Notes: generated by a model not told the origin, from the sequence alone. A stretch of DNA of 64,000 nucleotides from Paenibacillus sp. FSL R5-0623 (GCF_037974265.1 NZ_CP150233.1:6820001-6884000), one strand, 5' to 3'; shown: positions 36,039 to 45,794, numbered from the stretch's first letter. Program-made: numbers and translations.

Positions 36039-37148
36039 ATGAAAGAAGTGGACTACGTGAAGCCAAAATACCAGGTCATCATTGATGATATAAAGAGTCA
36101 TATCCTCTCGGGGACATATAGCATAGGCGAACAGATTCCAACAGAGTCCGCATTGCAGGACAGCTACAACGTAAGTCGCCAGACGGTGCGGAAGGCTATT
36201 TTGGAGTTATCGAACGAAGGGTTTTTACGAAGCGAAAAGGGTTCAGGAACTTACGTTAGCAATCAGTATCGATCACGATCAGGTGGCAATACGTCGAAGA
36301 AAACGATTGGTGTGATCACGACATACATCTCGGATTACATCTTTCCGTCCATCATTCGCGGTATTGAGAGTCGTCTGAATGAGGACAACTACTCGTTACT
36401 GCTGGCCAGCACCAATAATGATGTAGCTCAGGAGAAAAAAGCCCTCGAAATGATGCTCTCCTACGGCGTGGATGGCCTGATTGTCGAACCGACCAAAAGT
36501 AACCTCTATAATCCCAATATTGCATACTATCTATCGTTCAAGGAGCAGGATGTGCCGTTTACGATGATTAATGCCTTTTATGAAGAGTTGGAGGTTCCGT
36601 TCTTCTGCCTGGATGACGTGCAATCCAGTTATCTTGCCACTCGGGAATTGATCGCTAAAGGCCATACCCAGATCGGCATTATTGCCAAAATGGATGATCT
36701 ACAAGGCAAGTACCGGATGAAGGGGTACATCAAGGCGCTGGGTGAAGCGAAGTTACGGTTCCATCCTGAGCAAGTGCTTTCCTTTGATACCGCATCGAAA
36801 CCGGAATTACCCTCTAATGTAGCAACGTATCTGGACGAAAACAGGGATTCGCTCACCGCGATTGTCTGTTATAACGACGAGGTAGGACTGGAGGTCGTGA
36901 ACGCCTGCAGGCAACTGGGCATCTCGATCCCGGATGAGTTATCCATCATTGGACAAGACAATTCATACATCGCCAAGAATGCCAACATCCGGCTAACAAC
37001 GCTAACCCATCCCCAAGAGCAAATGGGCCGCGATGCTGCCGACTGGGTGATCAAGAATCTGCAAGGCAAAAAGGATCTGCCAACGAACACCTACTATCAG
37101 CCGGTGCTGGTTGAGGGAGAGACGGTGAAGGAGATCGAAGTGGAATAA
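36039..37148 (+). CDS. araR: Arabinose operon repressor AraR
   Basis: 369 aa. A GntR-type winged helix (about 8-75; PTESALQDSYNVSRQTVRKAI) is fused to a LacI/periplasmic-binding-like effector domain (about 88-365; KTIGVITTYISDYIFPSIIRG), the arrangement of B. subtilis AraR, with which long stretches look alike. It represses ara genes until arabinose binds. The ATG at 36039 has a poor ribosome site; a GTG at 36057 gives MKPKYQVII, closer to the B. subtilis N-terminus, so the start is uncertain by six codons. Confidence 0.96.
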   Translation: MKEVDYVKPKYQVIIDDIKSHILSGTYSIGEQIPTESALQDSYNVSRQTVRKAILELSNEGFLRSEKGSGTYVSNQYRSRSGGNTSKKTIGVITTYISDYIFPSIIRGIESRLNEDNYSLLLASTNNDVAQEKKALEMMLSYGVDGLIVEPTKSNLYNPNIAYYLSFKEQDVPFTMINAFYEELEVPFFCLDDVQSSYLATRELIAKGHTQIGIIAKMDDLQGKYRMKGYIKALGEAKLRFHPEQVLSFDTASKPELPSNVATYLDENRDSLTAIVCYNDEVGLEVVNACRQLGISIPDELSIIGQDNSYIAKNANIRLTTLTHPQEQMGRDAADWVIKNLQGKKDLPTNTYYQPVLVEGETVKEIEVE

Positions 37149-37203
37149 TATTGTTGTGGGACAGGCAATGAGTTGTTACCGAGCGTTTCTGTTCAGCATA
37201 CTT

Positions 37204-37244
37204 AAAGAAGGCCGTCAGAATATCTGCGGCCTTCTTTGTTTTTG
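37204..37244 (+). terminator. Terminator of araR
   Basis: AAAGAAGGCCG and CGGCCTTCTTT pair around a 12-base loop, followed by GTTTTTGTT. Confidence 0.92.
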
Positions 37245-37305
37245 TTCAATATAATGAGGGATTAACTTCTTCTTACATATACATATACATTTTCTCTAAT
37301 CGAAA

Positions 37306-38070
37306 CTACTTCGCCTGATCTGCTTCATCGCTTACCAGACTTACAAGGACGCCTTTCTTCTCCAAGTTTTTCACAACCTGCTCTGCTCGATCATTCAACG
37401 GATTGTTAGCCAAATATACCTCTGTTAGATGTGGGATGGTTTCAAGCACTTCAATATCCTCAATGAGGTTATCTTCTACATAAAGGTACTCCAAGGTCGG
37501 ATGATTTTTTAAAGGAGTTAGATCCTGAATTTTATTATCATTCATAAGGATCCATTCCAACTTTAATTTCTGAAGAGGACTTAGATCAGTTACCTGATTA
37601 CCGCTGGCGAATAGACTTTTCAGCTTATGCATATTTTTCAATGGAGCCAGACTTTTGATGTTGTTATCTTCCATAAATAAAGTTTGCAGATTTTTTAATC
37701 CTGAAAGTGGAGACAGATCTGTAATCTGGTTTCCATCCAAAGCTAAAAACTCTAGTTTTTTTAATTTGGTGAGCGGTGTAATATTTTTCACGTTATGGCC
37801 GGGTAGAACTAAATCCGTCATATTAACGGCATGTTCAAGACCTTGCAGGTTAGAAATCTTACTTTTTGTTTCCATAGCATATATGGATTTTAATTTTTTC
37901 AAATCGCCAGCCTTTATTTCCTTCTTAGCCGACATCTTCAAATCTGCTCGAATAACTTTGCCCAAGACCGGGTCCTTAATAAGCGACGACGCAGCCAAAA
38001 CGCTCGTTGCCGGTAATAATACAAAAACCAAACAAAGTACGATCAACTTTTTTATGAATTGATTATGCAT
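37306..38070 (-). CDS. Secreted leucine-rich-repeat (internalin-like) protein
   Basis: 254 aa from ATG 38070, chosen because AAGGAG lies eight bases upstream; the frame extends 20 codons further without one. Signal peptide to about TSVLA. Then about seven 22-residue repeats of the LxxLxxLxLxxNxIxDLSPL type (about 70-230), as in internalins. No LPXTG, SLH or other anchor is present, so it is probably released. LRR domains bind proteins; the partner is unknown. It is convergent with araR. Confidence 0.88.
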   Translation of the reverse strand: MHNQFIKKLIVLCLVFVLLPATSVLAASSLIKDPVLGKVIRADLKMSAKKEIKAGDLKKLKSIYAMETKSKISNLQGLEHAVNMTDLVLPGHNVKNITPLTKLKKLEFLALDGNQITDLSPLSGLKNLQTLFMEDNNIKSLAPLKNMHKLKSLFASGNQVTDLSPLQKLKLEWILMNDNKIQDLTPLKNHPTLEYLYVEDNLIEDIEVLETIPHLTEVYLANNPLNDRAEQVVKNLEKKGVLVSLVSDEADQAK

Positions 38071-38296
38071 GTAGAATCTCCTTACATTATTTAATACTAG
38101 AAATATACCATGATCTGGAATGTAATACATTGATAATATGTTTATCCCTATTTAATAGAGTCCCTACTACTCTCACCCTACAACTTTTCAGTTAAGAACG
38201 GATAATGGAATACTTCCCCCAAAAATCTATCCCTAATATGATATGTGCCTTTACAATTTTTTCATTGACACTCCCTTTGATAAAAAGATATATTTA

Positions 38297-38326
38297 TTGA
38301 TGTTGATAATCATTATCAGGTATATA
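38297..38326 (+). promoter_or_regulatory. Promoter with perfect Fur box
   Basis: TTGATG (-35), 18 bases, TATATA (-10). The spacer is filled by TGATAATCATTATCA (38304-38318), identical to the Bacillus 7-1-7 Fur consensus. Iron-loaded Fur would shut the siderophore importer off. The rest of the gap 38071-38296 has no gene. Confidence 0.93.
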
Positions 38327-38430
38327 AAACGTTTTATATATCTATTCTTTCACATCTCAATGGATGTAATTGATCAATCAGGATGTTAAGCACCACCAAA
38401 TACATTTTATGATTCAGGAAGGGGAAACAC

Positions 38431-39501
38431 ATGAATACAAAGAGAAAGTTTCCATTAACGGCGTTACTGATTTCACTGGTCTTTATCCTGGCATTGGTAG
38501 GTTGTGGCAACCAAACAGCTGAGCCCGCTGCAAGTGATTCGGTAGCTCCAGCTACAGAAACACCAGCCGCTACAGATGAGAATGCCAGATATCCAATTAC
38601 AATCAAGCATGCTTTGGGTGAAACGGTTATTGAGAAAAAGCCTGAGCGTGTAGCTACTGTTCAATGGGCCAACCAAGATGTCGTTCTCGCGCTTGGACAA
38701 GTTCCTGTAGGCTTCTCGGCAGCTAACTTTGGTGTTCAGGATGACAGCGGACTGTTGCCTTGGACAGCGAAGAAACTCGATGAACTCGGTGTAACCGTCC
38801 CGAACGTTTTCCAAGATACAGACGGACTTGATTTTGAAGCCATTTCCGATTCCAACCCAGATGTTATTCTTGCAGCATACTCCGGTATCACTCAGGAAGA
38901 CTACGATCTTCTTAGTGAAATTGCTCCGGTTGTAGCTTACCCAACGGCTCCATGGGCAACAACATGGCGTGAGCAGGTTACGTTCAATGCGAAGGGTATG
39001 GGTATGGAAGCAGAAGGTGAGCAACTGATCAAAGATACTGAGGCTATGGTCAACGAAAAATTAGCAGCATATCCTCAGATCAAAGACAAAAAAGTGGTTT
39101 GGGTTAACTTCTCCGCTGAAGACATGTCCAAACTTCATATCTATACACCTGTAGATTCACGCGTGGCCTTCCTTGGTGAGCTAGGGTTGGTTGTTCCAGA
39201 GAGTGTCACTAGCCAAATTACAGACCCTAACAGCTACTCCCTGAGCTTAAGCGCAGAGAATGCTGAAGCCCTTAATGATGCAGATATCCTTGTTGGATAC
39301 GGAGATGCTGAGTTGCTAAAAGCTATTCAGGCTGATCCTTTGCTGGGTAAAATCCCTGCGGTTAAACGTGGTTCTGTAGCGTTCATTGAAGCAGATACAC
39401 CTTTGGTTGCTGCTGGAACGCCAAACCCACTGTCCATTTCCTACACGATCGATGATTACCTGAAACTAATTAGCGGAGCTATCGACAAGATCAATGAATA
39501 G
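38431..39501 (+). CDS. Iron-siderophore solute-binding lipoprotein
   Basis: 356 aa. Lipobox ALVGC with Cys at 25, a low-complexity Ala/Pro/Thr linker, then the two-lobed FecB/FhuD (PF01497) fold: PERVATVQWANQDVVLALG near 72 and NPDVILAAYSG near 142. It binds a ferric siderophore outside the cell. ATG with AGGAAGGGG upstream. First gene of a Fur-boxed operon. Ligand type cannot be told from sequence; B. subtilis YfiY-type (hydroxamate) relatives are a guess. Confidence 0.94.
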   Translation: MNTKRKFPLTALLISLVFILALVGCGNQTAEPAASDSVAPATETPAATDENARYPITIKHALGETVIEKKPERVATVQWANQDVVLALGQVPVGFSAANFGVQDDSGLLPWTAKKLDELGVTVPNVFQDTDGLDFEAISDSNPDVILAAYSGITQEDYDLLSEIAPVVAYPTAPWATTWREQVTFNAKGMGMEAEGEQLIKDTEAMVNEKLAAYPQIKDKKVVWVNFSAEDMSKLHIYTPVDSRVAFLGELGLVVPESVTSQITDPNSYSLSLSAENAEALNDADILVGYGDAELLKAIQADPLLGKIPAVKRGSVAFIEADTPLVAAGTPNPLSISYTIDDYLKLISGAIDKINE

Positions 39502-40534
39502 TACATCGCTTTCGAACGATAATCACATACGAGCACATGCCCCCAAGAACTTCATCTTGGTGTTAGTCATTTGTTTCATTCTGCTCGCTGCAACTCTGAT
39601 TGCCTCACTGGTCTTTGGCTCTAGACCCGTGAGGTTTCATGAGTTAATCGACGGATTATTTCACCCGGAAGTAGATTCATATGGGGCAAACATCGTGCGC
39701 AAACGGATCTCCCGAACAGTCTTCAGCTTGTTATGTGGGGTAGCACTCGGCGTATCAGGAGCACTTATGCAAGCCGTTACCCGGAACCCACTTGCCGACC
39801 CAAGCATATTGGGCGTCAATACAGGGGCATCCCTGTTTGTGGTTATCGGTATTGCATTTCTGAACATCAGCAGCGCCAATCAATATATCTGGCTGGCACT
39901 GGCCGGGGCTGCAATAACGGCTGTGTTTGTATTCGGAATCGGCTCAATGGGGCGTGGCGGAGCTACGCCCATTAAGCTTGTTTTGGCCGGAGCAGCCATT
40001 AGCGCCGCGCTCTCCTCACTCGTCACCGCCATTATGATCCCTCGTTCGTATGTCATGGACCAGTTCAGGTTCTGGCAAGTGGGCAGCGTAGGATCGGCAA
40101 CCTGGAGTGGAATCAGTACGTTCATCCCGTTTCTGCTCATCGGCGTACTCATTGCATTTCTTACTGCTCCGGCACTAAATGCGCTGGCACTGGGTGATGA
40201 TGTTGCAACAGGACTCGGTGTTCGCACAGGAACACTTCGATTCATTGCAGCCCTTGCAGGGGTTTTATTATGCGGAGCAGCTACTGCTCTTGCTGGACCG
40301 ATTGGTTTCATCGGATTGTTATCCACCCACGTCATACGCCTTATACTGGGGCCCGACTTACGTTTTGTCATACCCATGTCAGCCATAGCTGGAGCGATCA
40401 TTCTAACGATATCCGATGTCGGTGGCAGACTCATCAGCAACCCTGGGGAGCTTGAAGTCGGTGTCGTTACTGCCTTTATAGGTGCTCCAATATTAATCAT
40501 TCTCGCGATGCGATCGAAAGTGCGTTCATTATGA
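39494..40534 (+). CDS. Iron-siderophore ABC permease, FecCD family (first)
   Basis: 346 aa, about nine to ten membrane helices. Family motifs RISRTVFSLLCGVALGVSGA, NPLADPSILGVNTGA and the C-terminal GPIGFIGLLSTHVIRLILG region are clear. It forms the membrane channel with the second permease. Overlaps the binding-protein gene by eight bases. Confidence 0.96.
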   Translation: MNSTSLSNDNHIRAHAPKNFILVLVICFILLAATLIASLVFGSRPVRFHELIDGLFHPEVDSYGANIVRKRISRTVFSLLCGVALGVSGALMQAVTRNPLADPSILGVNTGASLFVVIGIAFLNISSANQYIWLALAGAAITAVFVFGIGSMGRGGATPIKLVLAGAAISAALSSLVTAIMIPRSYVMDQFRFWQVGSVGSATWSGISTFIPFLLIGVLIAFLTAPALNALALGDDVATGLGVRTGTLRFIAALAGVLLCGAATALAGPIGFIGLLSTHVIRLILGPDLRFVIPMSAIAGAIILTISDVGGRLISNPGELEVGVVTAFIGAPILIILAMRSKVRSL

Positions 40535-41562
40535 GAGATCAATCCATTGAATTTATTATGGCGGGCAGACGTCATCGACGTCGCCGCTGGATACTTGTCA
40601 CCAGTCTCCTTGCCATACTTGCATGTGCTCTTTGCTGCGCCATGCTTTTGCTCGGCAACACAATCTATCCGGTCAAAGATGTCATCAGCTCCCTTGCGGG
40701 AGAGAAGATCAAAGGTGTGTCTTTTGCCTTGAATACGATACGTCTACCAAGAATGCTTACAGGTCTCTTTGCCGGATTTGCCTTCGGCATTGCAGGTTAT
40801 ACCTTCCAGACCATGTTGCGGAACCCGCTGGCCAATCCTAATGTTATCGGGATCACGTCAGGTTCAAGCGCTGCGGCTGTGTTCTGTATCGTCGTACTTC
40901 ATGCAAGCGGAGCCATGGTTTCCTTGGCTTCAGTGATTGCAGGTCTGGCTACGGTATTGTTCATATATGTACTTTCCAGAGGAAAAGTGTTCTCCATCGG
41001 ACGGTTAATACTTATTGGGATTGGCATTCAAGCCATGCTTGATGCAGTCATCTCCTATCTCTTACTGGTTAGTTCTGAAAAGGATATTCCTGCTGCAATA
41101 CGGTGGCTTACAGGCAGTCTGAACGGTTCTCAGATGAGTGAACTGCCACCTCTCGTGATTACCGTACTGATCTGCTCACCCATCATAATGATGTTGGGCA
41201 AACACCTCAGTATATTGGAACTCGGAGAACAATCGGCATTCTCACTAGGTGTGGATACGGACAAAACCAGAATTGCACTTATTGTGAGTTCCGTCTGCAT
41301 GGTTGCCATTGCTACCGCGACTACAGGTCCGATCGCCTTTGTCTCCTTCCTTGCGGGACCTATCGCGAAGAGGCTCGTAGGTGTTGGCTCCTCGAACATC
41401 ATCCCGGCTGGTTTGGTTGGCGTTAATCTGGTTCTAGCCTCAGATCTCATCGGACAGTTTGCTTTTGAGTACAGATTCCCCGTAGGCGTCATTACCGGAT
41501 TGCTCGGAGCACCGTATCTGATCTTCCTGTTAATCCGAATGAATCGTAAGGGGGAGTTATAA
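40531..41562 (+). CDS. Iron-siderophore ABC permease, FecCD family (second)
   Basis: 343 aa, polytopic. LPRMLTGLFAGFAFGIAGY, RNPLANPNVIGITSG and GPIAFVSFLAGPIAKRL mark the family. Partner of the preceding permease; the two genes overlap by ATGA. Confidence 0.96.
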   Translation: MRDQSIEFIMAGRRHRRRRWILVTSLLAILACALCCAMLLLGNTIYPVKDVISSLAGEKIKGVSFALNTIRLPRMLTGLFAGFAFGIAGYTFQTMLRNPLANPNVIGITSGSSAAAVFCIVVLHASGAMVSLASVIAGLATVLFIYVLSRGKVFSIGRLILIGIGIQAMLDAVISYLLLVSSEKDIPAAIRWLTGSLNGSQMSELPPLVITVLICSPIIMMLGKHLSILELGEQSAFSLGVDTDKTRIALIVSSVCMVAIATATTGPIAFVSFLAGPIAKRLVGVGSSNIIPAGLVGVNLVLASDLIGQFAFEYRFPVGVITGLLGAPYLIFLLIRMNRKGEL

Positions 41563-42362
41563 TGAATCCGACACATGTATTTGAAGCGAAACAACTGGTT
41601 GCGGGATATGAAAATAAAACCATTATCCACGGTGTGGACATCTTAATACCGAGTAACCAAATAAGCGTCATTATTGGCTCTAATGGTTGCGGTAAGTCTA
41701 CCCTTTTGAAAACGATGGCCAGGCTCATTAAGCCCACATCCGGCAGCATTACACTGGATGGCAAAGCCATTAGCAAGATCCCGCCCAAACAATTGGCTCG
41801 TGTGATCGGGTTACTTCCCCAGTCTCCCATTGTTCCGGAAGGCATTTCGGTAGCGGATCTGGTGGGGCGTGGAAGATTTCCACACCAATCCTTGTTCAGT
41901 GGCTGGACCAAGAAGGATTATGAGGCTGTAGCCGAAGCCATGACCATTATGAACATTACCGAGTTTGCCAATCACAATATTGATGAGCTTTCAGGTGGAC
42001 AGCGTCAGCGTGTGTGGATTGCCATGGCGCTGGCGCAACAGACAGATATCCTTTTTCTCGATGAGCCTACGACCTTCTTGGATATCACGTATCAAGTCGA
42101 GATTCTCGACCTGCTTACCGAGCTGAATCGTAAACACGGAACGACCATTGTAATGGTCCTGCACGATATCAACTTATCGGCGCGATATGCAGATCATATC
42201 TTTGCACTTCACACCGGAAAACTTGTGGCTGAGGGTAAGCCCGCAGAGGTGATAACTGCCCCACAGGTTAAAGACATTTTCGGATTGGAATGTACGGTCA
42301 TAGAAGACCCCGTTTCGGGATCACCGATGGTGGTGCCTAAAGGACGATATCATGCGAGATAG
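41562..42362 (+). CDS. Iron-siderophore ABC ATPase, FecE/FhuC type
   Basis: 266 aa. Walker A GSNGCGKSTLL (about 38-48), signature LSGGQRQRVWIA (about 143) and Walker B DILFLDEPTTFLD (about 164), then the H-loop HDINLS. It energises uptake. The start shares one base with the previous stop (TAATG) and has GGGGGAG upstream. Confidence 0.97.
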   Translation: MNPTHVFEAKQLVAGYENKTIIHGVDILIPSNQISVIIGSNGCGKSTLLKTMARLIKPTSGSITLDGKAISKIPPKQLARVIGLLPQSPIVPEGISVADLVGRGRFPHQSLFSGWTKKDYEAVAEAMTIMNITEFANHNIDELSGGQRQRVWIAMALAQQTDILFLDEPTTFLDITYQVEILDLLTELNRKHGTTIVMVLHDINLSARYADHIFALHTGKLVAEGKPAEVITAPQVKDIFGLECTVIEDPVSGSPMVVPKGRYHAR

Positions 42363-42378
42363 ACAAATAGCGGCAATT

Positions 42379-42418
42379 GCGACAAAGATTCCTTTGTCCT
42401 AAATGTCGCTTTTTTTTG
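42379..42418 (+). terminator. Terminator of the siderophore operon
   Basis: GCGACA/TGTCGC stem with an inner ACAAAG/CTTTGT pairing, followed by eight T residues. Confidence 0.9.
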
Positions 42419-42543
42419 TGGTCCACCACCTCTTCCTCAGCATGCCGCTTCCTGATCCGTTAATCTCATCTCTATCCCATTGTTTCACTCTCTTGGCGGT
42501 TATGGGCTCTGATCAAACATGCACTCAAAAGTGAGGATACACC

Positions 42544-42576
42544 AAAAAGCCATACGGATGATGGTCCGTACGGCTA
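42544..42576 (-). terminator. Terminator of the methionine-synthase-like gene
   Basis: On the minus strand AGCCGTACGG and CCGTATGGCT pair around ACCATCAT-like loop bases, followed by TTTTTGG, 22 bases past the stop. Confidence 0.88.
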
Positions 42577-42597
42577 AGATGAATGACGTTGAAAAAG

Positions 42598-43737
42598 TTA
42601 CTTCCAGAGCTCTTCAGCAATTTCCTTAATGAAGGCAAGCTTGCGCCATTGTTGTTCCTCGGTCAGATGGTTGCCTTCTTCCGTGGAAGCGAAGCCGCAT
42701 TGTGGGCTCAGGCAGATTCGATCCAGATCAACATATTGTGTAGCTTCCTCAATCCGTTTCAGGATATCTTCCTTGTTCTCCAACTCTCCGAATTTGGAAG
42801 AGAAGAGGCCAAGTACAACCTGCTGATTGTCCTTCAGGAAACGAAGTGGTTTGAAGTCACCAGCCCGTTCCGTATCAAACTCCAGATAGAATCCAGAGTA
42901 GTTATCGATGCTCAGAAGTGTCTGCGCAATCGGCTCATAACCGCCACCAACTCCTGCAAATGTCGAAACATAATTACCGCGGCAGACATGAGTGGTTACC
43001 ACGAGGTCTTCCGGCAGGCCAGATACCACATCTTCGTTCAGTTTTGCGAGTTCGTTGGCGTACTCTTCCACATTAACGCCAATCTGCTCCATCACTGTGA
43101 TGAACTGTTGATCACACAATGCACCCCATGTGCAATCATCAATCTGGATGCTGCGGCAGCCGGCTTCATAAAAGGCCAAGATGGATGCTTTGTACGCCCC
43201 GGCAATGTCCGAGAGAAGCTCTTGGCGGTTCGGGTAGATGGCCTGTGTGCTTTCCTTGTTATCTGCCCGGTCCAATTCGAATAGGAACTGTGCAGCTGCT
43301 GGGATGGACTGACGGGCAACAACGTCTTCCCCAGCCGCTTCTTTCAAGAAGGCATAATGCGCTACAAATGGATGACTGCTATAGCTGATTTTGCCGCTCA
43401 GACGAGCTGTTTCCGGTCTGGATGTCGCACCGTTGAATCGGTAGCCTTCCTCAATGATCGTCCGCTCTACACCATCCAGTCCCCAGAAGAAGTCCAGATG
43501 CCACCAAGAGCGGCGGAATTCGCCGTCCGTTACAGCCTGAAGGCCAACTTCTTTTTGCTTCTGTACAAGTTTCACAATCTCGGCATTCTCCACTTCATTC
43601 AACTGTTCCGTGGTAATTTCGCCGTTTTGGTATTTTAATCGGGCATCCTTCAACGCACTCGGGCGCAGGAAACTGCCAACAATATCATATCGAAATGGAG
43701 TGACTGTTCGTTGTTTAGGTTCTGTTTGTAGGCTCAT
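42598..43737 (-). CDS. Cobalamin-independent methionine synthase C-terminal-domain protein (YxjG/YxjH type)
   Basis: 379 aa, the short form made only of the MetE C-terminal TIM barrel. Zinc-ligand segments are THVCRGN (His and Cys, about 250) and the LSPQCGFAST loop near 345, with an acidic segment LEFDTERAG between. B. subtilis YxjG/YxjH are linked to methionine metabolism and methylate homocysteine from a poorly defined donor. Those genes carry an S-box, but none was seen here. ATG at 43737 with a GGGGAGA site. Confidence 0.93.
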   Translation of the reverse strand: MSLQTEPKQRTVTPFRYDIVGSFLRPSALKDARLKYQNGEITTEQLNEVENAEIVKLVQKQKEVGLQAVTDGEFRRSWWHLDFFWGLDGVERTIIEEGYRFNGATSRPETARLSGKISYSSHPFVAHYAFLKEAAGEDVVARQSIPAAAQFLFELDRADNKESTQAIYPNRQELLSDIAGAYKASILAFYEAGCRSIQIDDCTWGALCDQQFITVMEQIGVNVEEYANELAKLNEDVVSGLPEDLVVTTHVCRGNYVSTFAGVGGGYEPIAQTLLSIDNYSGFYLEFDTERAGDFKPLRFLKDNQQVVLGLFSSKFGELENKEDILKRIEEATQYVDLDRICLSPQCGFASTEEGNHLTEEQQWRKLAFIKEIAEELWK

Positions 43738-43781
43738 AGTTTAATCTCCCCGTTTATCATTATAGAGTTAAATATAACATA

Positions 43782-43791
43782 TCCGATCGGA
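43782..43791. promoter_or_regulatory. Palindrome TCCGATCGGA upstream of the yxjG-like gene
   Basis: A perfect 10-bp palindrome with partly symmetric flanks (AT/AT). It lies about 15 bases upstream of a TATAAT box reading into the gene, so it would cover the -35 region. Candidate operator for an unknown regulator. Confidence 0.4.
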
Positions 43792-43812
43792 ATAACTGTT
43801 CTACGAAAGAGT

Positions 43813-43849
43813 TATAGCCCGCTATAGGTATTAGCTATAGCGGGCTATA
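43813..43849. other. 15-bp perfect stem-loop between yxjG-like gene and membrane gene
   Basis: Arms TATAGCCCGCTATAG and CTATAGCGGGCTATA are fully complementary around GTATTAG. Neither side has a proper T-run, so it is either a terminator of the minus-strand operon ending at 43930 or a protein-binding site. Confidence 0.65.
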
Positions 43850-43929
43850 TTTAAGGAGACTCTATATACAATCATGTATTCCATCTTACCTGACCGGATA
43901 CCCGGAACAGGGTTTCAACATCTATGATC

Positions 43930-45783
43930 TCAAGTCAACGTAAGAACGATCTGGTCCCCGGAACGGGTGATTTTGTAGATCCCCTCTTGCATGTCGATGC
44001 CATAATGCTTTTTCAGCAACCACTTGGCGTTGAGATCGGTCTCGACAACCACGAGATAATCGTAGCCGCTCAGAAGGTTGTCCATATTATCCTCATAGAA
44101 CAACACAATCCCGTCCACATGAGGAGCATACAAGAAATACTTCCCTACATATTGCATGTAATAGTTCGTGACCTGCTGGTCTCTGTCTGAGGCGTAGAAG
44201 AGATATCTGTTATTATCCTCTTGCCCACCTGGGTACCACCGATCACCAGTAACCGCATGAATCTTGTAAGGGAGCGTTGTATCATAGCTTTGGGCGATAG
44301 ACACGATACCATTGTATTCGGACAAAAGGATGGTGGCCGCAACCGCCATACAGCCGATAATGCCTTTTTGATAATGGCCTTTCGTTTCAACCGTCTTAAA
44401 GGACTGATAATCTGGTACTTCACCGATCCGATAGTGGAATGAACGCTCCAGGTCAATCGCAGCGCACAACACCAGCCCACCGGCGAACAGCACCACGATA
44501 CTGGACGCATAACGTTCAAATCCAGCCAGGACAATTGCTTCATCCAATGGCATGGAGAAGAGATACAACGCCAGAATACCCGCATAGTATAGTAATAGCA
44601 CAACGTCCAAAGCAATTAATGCTTTCCACAAGTTCCACTTCTTCTTGAGCACCACGATGGCAAATACAGATGCTGCAATCGCGATAAGCTGGAAAATAAC
44701 AATGCCGATCACTGGCCGTGTCGTCAGATCCGTACTGGCCTTCAGGAAAGTCCACAGAATCTCACGCATCTGCTCTGGTGTTTTGCCGGCTTGAATCCCC
44801 GAGGTAGCCACATCGAACTTGTTATCAATCCCTTGGAACACCATCGCCATTCGCCAGCTCCAGCCGAAGTAGGGAATCAGCGCGCCACAGATCGTACCCA
44901 CTACAGCGAGCGCTGTTTTCCGACTGAACTTTTGCTTATGTTTTAGCCATGTATACACTAAGAAAATCAGACTGATCACGGCGAAAATAATACCCGTGCT
45001 TTTGATAATGGTCAGTAATCCCGCAAGCGGAAGAACAACAATACATGCCTTTTTGATCTCATTACGATATTGGTAGATCACCGCCAAGATCGCGAGCGCG
45101 TAAATGGGAAGTAGGAAATCCACGAGCAAATTAGTGATCCGAATCGTAAGATTGAAAAAAGAAAGTGTAGATAACCCGAGTCCAAGAAAAGCATACAGAA
45201 GAAAGCGTTTCTTCTCCGAAACAATGCCAAACATGGCATAAAAACAGGAAAAGATAAGCAAACCTTGTGCCAAAAGCATCACGGACTGGGAGTGCCCCAT
45301 GAAGCGACAGACATAATAAATGAAAGATGAAGTCCCCAGCGGATAGTTTTTAAAATCAATCAGGTTGGAGTCTGGCGTCGGAAAGGCATCTGTAATCAGC
45401 ATCTGCTTCAATACGATAGCCCAGTGTGAGAAATTATCGTAATGTGTTAATTGGTTCTGAAAGAGTACCAGCAAGAAAACAAAGGTCCCTGCCAGAAATG
45501 AAAATTGGAATATAGAAAAAGACATACGTAATGATGCCCCTCGGCGCAGCCTGAGAAACAACATTCCCCCATATAAAAGTAAACCTGCAATCAGGATGAC
45601 AAGGCTGCCCGTAAAGAGCTGCCCTGCCAAACCACTTAGAAAAACAAGGCAAGCAATCGAGGAAAATACAAATACAGGGATGAACTCCCAACGTAGTGAA
45701 AGTGCCTTCCGTACAAACTGCATATAACCAAGAAAGGAGAATATCAATAAAACTCCCATCACAAAATGAAGCACAATGAGCAT
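43930..45783 (-). CDS. Polytopic membrane protein of a polysaccharide operon
   Basis: 617 aa with about 12 hydrophobic segments and a short soluble C-terminus (about 510-617) containing ATGDRW-like and YDYLVVVETD segments. The overall form resembles membrane glycosyltransferases or polymer ligases, but no defining motif was recognised. ATG with GGAGAG upstream, 11 bases after the stop of the BcsA-like gene, so it is the last gene of a three-gene operon and probably handles the same polymer. Confidence 0.85.
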   Translation of the reverse strand: MLIVLHFVMGVLLIFSFLGYMQFVRKALSLRWEFIPVFVFSSIACLVFLSGLAGQLFTGSLVILIAGLLLYGGMLFLRLRRGASLRMSFSIFQFSFLAGTFVFLLVLFQNQLTHYDNFSHWAIVLKQMLITDAFPTPDSNLIDFKNYPLGTSSFIYYVCRFMGHSQSVMLLAQGLLIFSCFYAMFGIVSEKKRFLLYAFLGLGLSTLSFFNLTIRITNLLVDFLLPIYALAILAVIYQYRNEIKKACIVVLPLAGLLTIIKSTGIIFAVISLIFLVYTWLKHKQKFSRKTALAVVGTICGALIPYFGWSWRMAMVFQGIDNKFDVATSGIQAGKTPEQMREILWTFLKASTDLTTRPVIGIVIFQLIAIAASVFAIVVLKKKWNLWKALIALDVVLLLYYAGILALYLFSMPLDEAIVLAGFERYASSIVVLFAGGLVLCAAIDLERSFHYRIGEVPDYQSFKTVETKGHYQKGIIGCMAVAATILLSEYNGIVSIAQSYDTTLPYKIHAVTGDRWYPGGQEDNNRYLFYASDRDQQVTNYYMQYVGKYFLYAPHVDGIVLFYEDNMDNLLSGYDYLVVVETDLNAKWLLKKHYGIDMQEGIYKITRSGDQIVLTLT

Positions 45784-45794
45784 CTCTATCTCTC

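Noticed and set aside
42583-43284. 233-codon plus-strand frame opposite the yxjG-like gene
   Set aside because: Antisense to a clear MetE-domain protein and not protein-like in composition.
43738-43929. S-box (SAM riboswitch) upstream of the yxjG-like gene
   Set aside because: The region was read for S-box conserved blocks and none was found; the leader is also too short.
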